64,000 nucleotides of DNA from Blautia sp. (GTDB lineage Bacteria; Bacillota; Clostridia; Lachnospirales; Lachnospiraceae): assembly GCA_021772055.1 (NCBI GenBank), contig JAETNR010000015.1, positions 19,924 through 83,923 on the forward strand, given 5' to 3'. Positions 59,555 to 64,000 of the stretch are shown here, in pieces. The notes under the pieces were generated by a model. It saw only the letters and a list, made by a program, of their open reading frames with translations. It was not told where the DNA came from and did not search any database. Within the stretch, counting starts at the first letter, position 1; each line of letters begins with the position of its first letter. The position numbers were made by a program, and so were the translations under genes.

Positions 59555-62275
59555 TTAGGACTCTCTGCTTCGAATTTTCTCCAAAACCCGCAAACTACAA
59601 TCTGTATCCCCATAAGCAAAAGTATTTTCGATTCTCTCTCGATATTCGTCCTTTAGAGCACATCCGTTCTCCATATACTCAATCAGAATATCCACCAGAG
59701 AATCCAATGTTTCCACAACTTCTCCAAATCCATCTGTCTGATAATCAAAATATCCCTCTGTATAAGAATGTGTACCGGAAAAAAATTCTTTTCTATCAAA
59801 CTGGCAGTATACAATTGGTTTACGTAAATAAGCAAAATCAAATGCTACAGAAGAGTAATCTGTTACAATCAGATTCGATTCTGCAAATACATCCCGATAG
59901 CTTTTGTCTGCATCCCAGAAAATAACCCTTTCATCATGGCCGAAAAGCGGCAATGCAGGTGTTATATTCGGATGCGGCATAAAGCAAATAGTATATCCAC
60001 GTTCTTGTGCTGCATTGATCAACCGCTCACTATTTAAAAGACCATTATAAAATCTGAAATAGTCACTCTCTGCAAACCAGTCTCCAATTGTCCATTCTCC
60101 CGCTGAAGTCGTTCCTGCTGACAGCGACTTTCTCCATGTCGGCATAATTGTAATGTACTTCTTTTCATTCCTATATAGTCTGTCAAAGCGAGGAAATCCT
60201 GTAAGCCATACATTTTTTTCTGAATAGAAATAGTCTGCCTCAAAAATAGAATTATACTCTGCATGTGTTGCCACAACAAAACCATATAAATTTCTATTGT
60301 AACGATTAAGCCATGCTGACTGATCATCTTTCGTTACACCATGCTGTAAAAAGACCATCTTTTTATCATACATAAAATCACTATAATAAGAATAGAATCG
60401 GCCAAACGGATTTATAACCGGTTTATTTGCCTGTGAAGAGATTACATAATCACTAAGAAGATGGAACATCTTATGCTTCCAGGAAAAAACCGGAATCACT
60501 TTTCCATACTGCTTCATCCGGGCATATGCAGGGCACGCTTTATCCACCACAAAATATGCATTTACATCTTTTTGCGGATGATCACTTAAATAGCGGAAAA
60601 AGCATTCCCCATTATCATCGCCTCGATTAATACGATCTGAAATCAGCCAGATTTCCTTTTTCTTAAGCGCATTTAAAACATAATAACATCCCCGCACCAA
60701 AAAAGCTTTCCTAGCCAGTCTGTCTCCAAATAAAAGATTCTTTTCTCTCTTGATTCTCAATTTATTTCGTGCCATAAAACTATCCGGCTGAACTATCATT
60801 CTTCCTGATTTTTGGTCATAAGATAGCAGCCAGCCCTCTTTTCGCAGAAATAACTCCAAATTATCCGCCAAGGGCATATACAGTAAAAAACTTATTTTTT
60901 CTTTTAGCTTTTCCACTGCTCCTCTTTTACAGACAATGCCCAATGCATAACTCTTTTCCTGATTAAAAGGGATTTCACAGGAATAATATTCTGTAAGTGC
61001 AATATTAGTATCGAACCATTTCCGAGAAAACTTCTTATTAATAATATTACATTCTATCTTATCTCCATTACAATCAACATAAATATCAAAAGGCTCCTCG
61101 CCATGCATCATGCTGCGCCCTTCCAGCACAAGCTTATTTTTTGTCAGATGTGCAAAAATCAGCGTATTCTCCAGATATCCATCATCATTTATTTCTTCTT
61201 TCTTCTGTTTAAGCGGGAAGGATTGTTCCTCCTTCCATTCAAACTTTTCCAATATATATTTTTTTAATACTCTATCATAATACTGGTTTTCAAGAATTAA
61301 CTCTTCCTCCTGTATTGAAGATAGTATTTCTTCTACTTTTTCCTGAATAATCTTAACATCGCTTTCATCTTTTGGATAATTTGCTATTTGTTTCTTTAGA
61401 AAGTATAACAGATTATATTTTGCATTCTTATTGTTTGTAACATTACTGCAAAAACAAGACAAACCTTCCAAAAAATCTGATAAATAGAATCGTGCTGTTT
61501 CATTATCAGCAAGAAATTTCCAGTCAATCAAATCTGTTTTGCCATGCAAAATAAACATGGCCGAAGGTACTATATCAATTTTATCAATCGAAACCAAAGA
61601 ACAAATATATAAATATACTACATCCAGAGTCCAATGCAATTTTTCTGCTACATTTGGCAGTACTTCAAGCATTAAATTCTCTTTTTTTATAAAATAAGAA
61701 TAAAAAATCTCATGTATTATATGGTATACATAAAACTTCTCTCCATCTTCTGTGCTCTCTTCTAACTGGCTCATTTTCGTAATATAACCATTATGCTCTT
61801 TAATAACAAGAGAAGGCTTTAGTGCTTTCACTTTTGTGGTGAAAACATCCGCTGGGGTTCCATGAATATACTGAAAAATTTCCGTCCAATATTTTTCTGT
61901 ATAGGTGACATTACTCATTGTCATATGAACATAATCCACATCCATATCACATACAACTTTTTTTAATAAATCAGAAAAGTCCCCTGAAAAATAAAAGGAA
62001 ACCTCATTCTTTTCAGCCAGTTCATACAAATTCTCATCCGTAATCTCTTCAGGTGCAATAGAAAGCAATTCTTCAAAAGTCTTCCCACTAAGTTCTGAAA
62101 TATTCTTCGCATGAATATTTACTTCACCCTCTTTTACATTCTCTCCACAACATATTAAGCTTATTTTTATTTCATCTCTCCACTTTACGGATGCATTTAA
62201 TAACTTTAATAATGTTCTAAAAGTGTTCGCAGTATTATCATTAAAAATAATAATTCCAACTCTAAATCTGCTCAT
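59555..62275 (-). CDS. CDP-glycerol glycerophosphotransferase with long N-terminus
   Basis: A 906-residue protein. N-terminal part (about 1-480) has no clear motif beyond an immunoglobulin-like stretch; the C-terminal transferase has KMVFLQHGVTKDDQSAWLNR, ITIMPTWRKSLS and LIVTDYSSVAFDFAYLRK. It probably polymerises glycerol-phosphate or attaches it to another sugar polymer. Confidence 0.85.
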   Translation of the reverse strand: MSRFRVGIIIFNDNTANTFRTLLKLLNASVKWRDEIKISLICCGENVKEGEVNIHAKNISELSGKTFEELLSIAPEEITDENLYELAEKNEVSFYFSGDFSDLLKKVVCDMDVDYVHMTMSNVTYTEKYWTEIFQYIHGTPADVFTTKVKALKPSLVIKEHNGYITKMSQLEESTEDGEKFYVYHIIHEIFYSYFIKKENLMLEVLPNVAEKLHWTLDVVYLYICSLVSIDKIDIVPSAMFILHGKTDLIDWKFLADNETARFYLSDFLEGLSCFCSNVTNNKNAKYNLLYFLKKQIANYPKDESDVKIIQEKVEEILSSIQEEELILENQYYDRVLKKYILEKFEWKEEQSFPLKQKKEEINDDGYLENTLIFAHLTKNKLVLEGRSMMHGEEPFDIYVDCNGDKIECNIINKKFSRKWFDTNIALTEYYSCEIPFNQEKSYALGIVCKRGAVEKLKEKISFLLYMPLADNLELFLRKEGWLLSYDQKSGRMIVQPDSFMARNKLRIKREKNLLFGDRLARKAFLVRGCYYVLNALKKKEIWLISDRINRGDDNGECFFRYLSDHPQKDVNAYFVVDKACPAYARMKQYGKVIPVFSWKHKMFHLLSDYVISSQANKPVINPFGRFYSYYSDFMYDKKMVFLQHGVTKDDQSAWLNRYNRNLYGFVVATHAEYNSIFEADYFYSEKNVWLTGFPRFDRLYRNEKKYITIMPTWRKSLSAGTTSAGEWTIGDWFAESDYFRFYNGLLNSERLINAAQERGYTICFMPHPNITPALPLFGHDERVIFWDADKSYRDVFAESNLIVTDYSSVAFDFAYLRKPIVYCQFDRKEFFSGTHSYTEGYFDYQTDGFGEVVETLDSLVDILIEYMENGCALKDEYRERIENTFAYGDTDCSLRVLEKIRSRES

Positions 62276-62332
62276 GTGTTTCTTATCCCTTTCAATTTCC
62301 TAATAAATTTAACCTTTTCTATTTACCGTAAC

Positions 62333-63451
62333 CTATTTTTCCACCAGCGCTTTGATTTTTTGAACCAGACGAAGATATCCGCAATGAGCCTTAATTATCT
62401 CTATCAGAATAGATATCACTGTGCTTTCCGCCAGCAAAAACAATATTATCAGTAAAAAATTTTTAAATGAATAAATATGTTCCGGACACCATCTTACTCG
62501 TAAAAAACTATGAATTAAAAAGATGTTCATGGAATGCTTTCCCAAAAAACCTAATATATTTGAAATCACCGGAATATCTGCTGTGAAAAGGTATACCCAC
62601 AAAACGACGCAAATCGTCAGCATTGTATCAATAAAAAACGTACTATAATCCTTGGTATAATAGTTTTTTGCCCAAAAGACAGCACTTAAAACCAAACATG
62701 CTGAAAGTAATCCAAATTTAAAAATTTGGCTAAATAGATGATTTTGATGGAGCTTCCTTTCTTTACATTTTTCCAAAATCCTACGATCCGCAAATAAAAT
62801 ACCTATAGGCAACAGAATTAGCCAGCGGCTAAAATCCGTTTTTTCCAACTGGAATGCACAAAATAAGCAAAACATGGCCGGAATCACTATCCCCCCATAA
62901 TGCCGATATACCTTAATCATAATTGGGAAAATAAAAATAACAGTAAGAGCAAGGCCCATATACCACCAGGTATTTATTAATGCAGGTGTACCAAATAGCC
63001 GAGATAAACCCAACATGTCTAAAAGCATATAATACAAGAAGCGAAAAGCATCTGCTTCATCTCCGCAATAAATTGCCAAAGGAGTCATCTTTGACAAAAA
63101 ACACGAACCAATAAACGCAACTATATAAACAAACCAAAAACTGGATAAAAGGTTAATACAACGCCTCAGTACAAATTTCTCTGCCATTTTACTCTCGCCC
63201 AAAGAACCATACTCCTTTTCCTGCTTCATATATGAACGAGTCAGTCCATATGCACTAAGAAATGTAAATATTCCAACACAGCACTTTCCGGCTCTTGCCA
63301 TTGCAATTACAAGGTTTTGACTAAGAGGAAAAAAATCAACAGCAAATTTGTCAAAGCGATTCGCACTTAAAAAACAATGGTGCAGCATCATTATTATAAT
63401 GGCTACTCCTTTTACGATATTTGTATCTTTTTTTGAAAAATAACTTTCCAT
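62333..63451 (-). CDS. Membrane acyltransferase, OafA/acyltransferase-3 type
   Basis: A 372-residue protein with about ten spans, starting MESYFSKKDTNIVKGVAIII then MMLHHCFLSANRFD; the conserved His-His pair of acyltransferase-3 enzymes lies in this first span. It probably acetylates a surface polysaccharide or teichoic acid. It is the first gene of the AT-rich wall-polymer cluster. Confidence 0.85.
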   Translation of the reverse strand: MESYFSKKDTNIVKGVAIIIMMLHHCFLSANRFDKFAVDFFPLSQNLVIAMARAGKCCVGIFTFLSAYGLTRSYMKQEKEYGSLGESKMAEKFVLRRCINLLSSFWFVYIVAFIGSCFLSKMTPLAIYCGDEADAFRFLYYMLLDMLGLSRLFGTPALINTWWYMGLALTVIFIFPIMIKVYRHYGGIVIPAMFCLFCAFQLEKTDFSRWLILLPIGILFADRRILEKCKERKLHQNHLFSQIFKFGLLSACLVLSAVFWAKNYYTKDYSTFFIDTMLTICVVLWVYLFTADIPVISNILGFLGKHSMNIFLIHSFLRVRWCPEHIYSFKNFLLIILFLLAESTVISILIEIIKAHCGYLRLVQKIKALVEK

Positions 63452-63707
63452 AATTTTTCTCTTGATTCTCCTGCTTTATATTTTCCATATTGATTTTTCA
63501 ATATATGTCATTTAAAATTTTATTATATTTTGATTAAAAAAGCAAATTATTTGTTAACAAAAATTACATTTTTCATTATATACTAATTCAATTTTGCCGT
63601 CAATCATACACTTGACCAAATCTGTTTTCATATACCGGCAGTCCTCATCCCTTGTCTCTATATATCAGACCAATACAAAATCAATCTGATAATATTACAG
63701 GACATAT

Positions 63708-63740
63708 AAAAAAATCCCAGGAACCTTAATTCCCAGGATT
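63708..63740 (-). terminator. Terminator after tRNA-Trp
   Basis: AATCCTGGGAA / TTCCTGGGATT on the minus strand (63740-63730, 63723-63713), 11 bp with two wobble pairs, then a T-run (63714-63708). It closes the rRNA transcript. The 250 bases between it and the acyltransferase start are AT-rich with no gene seen. Confidence 0.8.
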
Positions 63741-63746
63741 TATAAG

Positions 63747-63817
63747 CAGGGGATGAGAGAATCGAACTCCCACCAAAGGTTTTGGAGACCCCTATCATAC
63801 CATTTGACCAATCCCCT
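63747..63817 (-). tRNA. tRNA-Trp (anticodon CCA)
   Basis: 71 nt: acceptor AGGGGAT/ATCCCCT with discriminator G; D-arm GTCA/TGAT; anticodon arm GGGGT-CTCCAAA-ACCTT (anticodon CCA); T-arm GGGAG-TTCGATT-CTCTC. No CCA end is encoded. It lies about 90 bp downstream of the 23S rRNA and belongs to the same transcript. Confidence 0.93.
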
Positions 63818-63904
63818 TTATACAAGCTGTATCTTCAAAACTACATACATGTTGACATTCTCAAATCCTGAACCTTGCATTCACTGTCTTCGCTAAGTGT
63901 TTTT

Positions 63905-64000
63905 GGTCAAGCCCTCGACCGATTAGTAGCAGTCAGCTCCATACATTACTGTACTTCCACCCCTGCCCTATCTACCTCGTCGTCTTCAAGGGGTCTTACT
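63905..64000 (-). rRNA. 23S rRNA, 3' end (partial)
   Basis: The minus strand reads AGTAAGACCCCTTGAAGACG near 64000, then GGGCAGGGGTGGAAGTACAG, GAGCTGACTGCTACTAATCG and the end GGTCGAGGGCTTGACC (63905). This is the familiar 3' end of bacterial 23S rRNA. The 3' base is set by similarity and may shift a few bases. Confidence 0.96.

Overview
The window is chromosomal DNA from a low-to-mid GC Clostridia-type Firmicute, most likely a Lachnospiraceae (Blautia-like gut anaerobe). This is judged from the style of the housekeeping proteins (enolase, Asn synthetase, the pyrH-frr-uppS-cdsA-dxr-rseP cluster, YesM/YesN-type two-component proteins, GH94 phosphorylase) and from a prophage full of Lachnospiraceae-type small phage proteins. 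The genus is an inference; no search was run.

Region 1 (1 to about 26,790) is the early, lysogeny and integration part of a prophage inserted beside a tRNA-Leu gene. The prophage continues beyond position 1, because the large terminase is cut there. Reading leftwards from the integrase it holds: the integrase (25538-26641) behind a candidate structured RNA; a lysogeny switch (repressor 24362-24736, four operator-like palindromes, two SOS-box matches next to a 35-residue gene, an antirepressor, and a promoter block present twice); recombination and replication genes (AAA ATPase, RecE-like nuclease, two ERCC4 nucleases, SSB, CHC2 primase, DUF927 helicase, a GTTACC iteron array); a DNA C5-methyltransferase with a PAPS-reductase-like partner; many micro-proteins; and finally HNH, a cos-like site and the terminase genes. 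Several genes are shorter than 60 codons and were found by translating the spaces between larger genes.

Region 2 (27,000-39,400) is host core: a peptidoglycan-binding protein, asnB, glgB with a divergent TetR regulator, then the envelope and isoprenoid cluster rseP, dxr, cdsA, uppS, frr, pyrH and a lipoprotein gene.

Region 3 (39,400-49,200) is a sugar-disaccharide locus on the minus strand: GH94 phosphorylase, phosphohexomutase, YesM-like sensor kinase, extracellular binding protein, two permeases and a YesN-like regulator. The GH94 protein looks closest to N,N'-diacetylchitobiose phosphorylases, so the locus may import a GlcNAc- or glucose-containing disaccharide and split it with phosphate. 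A 269-bp near-palindrome (49259-49527) separates it from smpB, rnr, secG and eno.

Region 4 (54,140-64,000) opens with a stand-alone transcription unit made only of six degenerate ~50-bp repeats, each with a Shine-Dalgarno-like core, between a strong promoter and a terminator. A PdaA-type deacetylase follows, then an AT-rich teichoic-acid-like cluster (two CDP-glycerol glycerophosphotransferases, tagD, an acyltransferase), then tRNA-Trp and the 3' end of a 23S rRNA gene with no 5S between them.

The strongest candidates for something undescribed are the six-repeat RNA unit (54239-54660), the two-hairpin plus pseudoknot RNA ahead of the integrase (25318-25466), the SOS-box-flanked micro-gene beside the phage repressor (24745-24938), and the 269-bp hairpin element.
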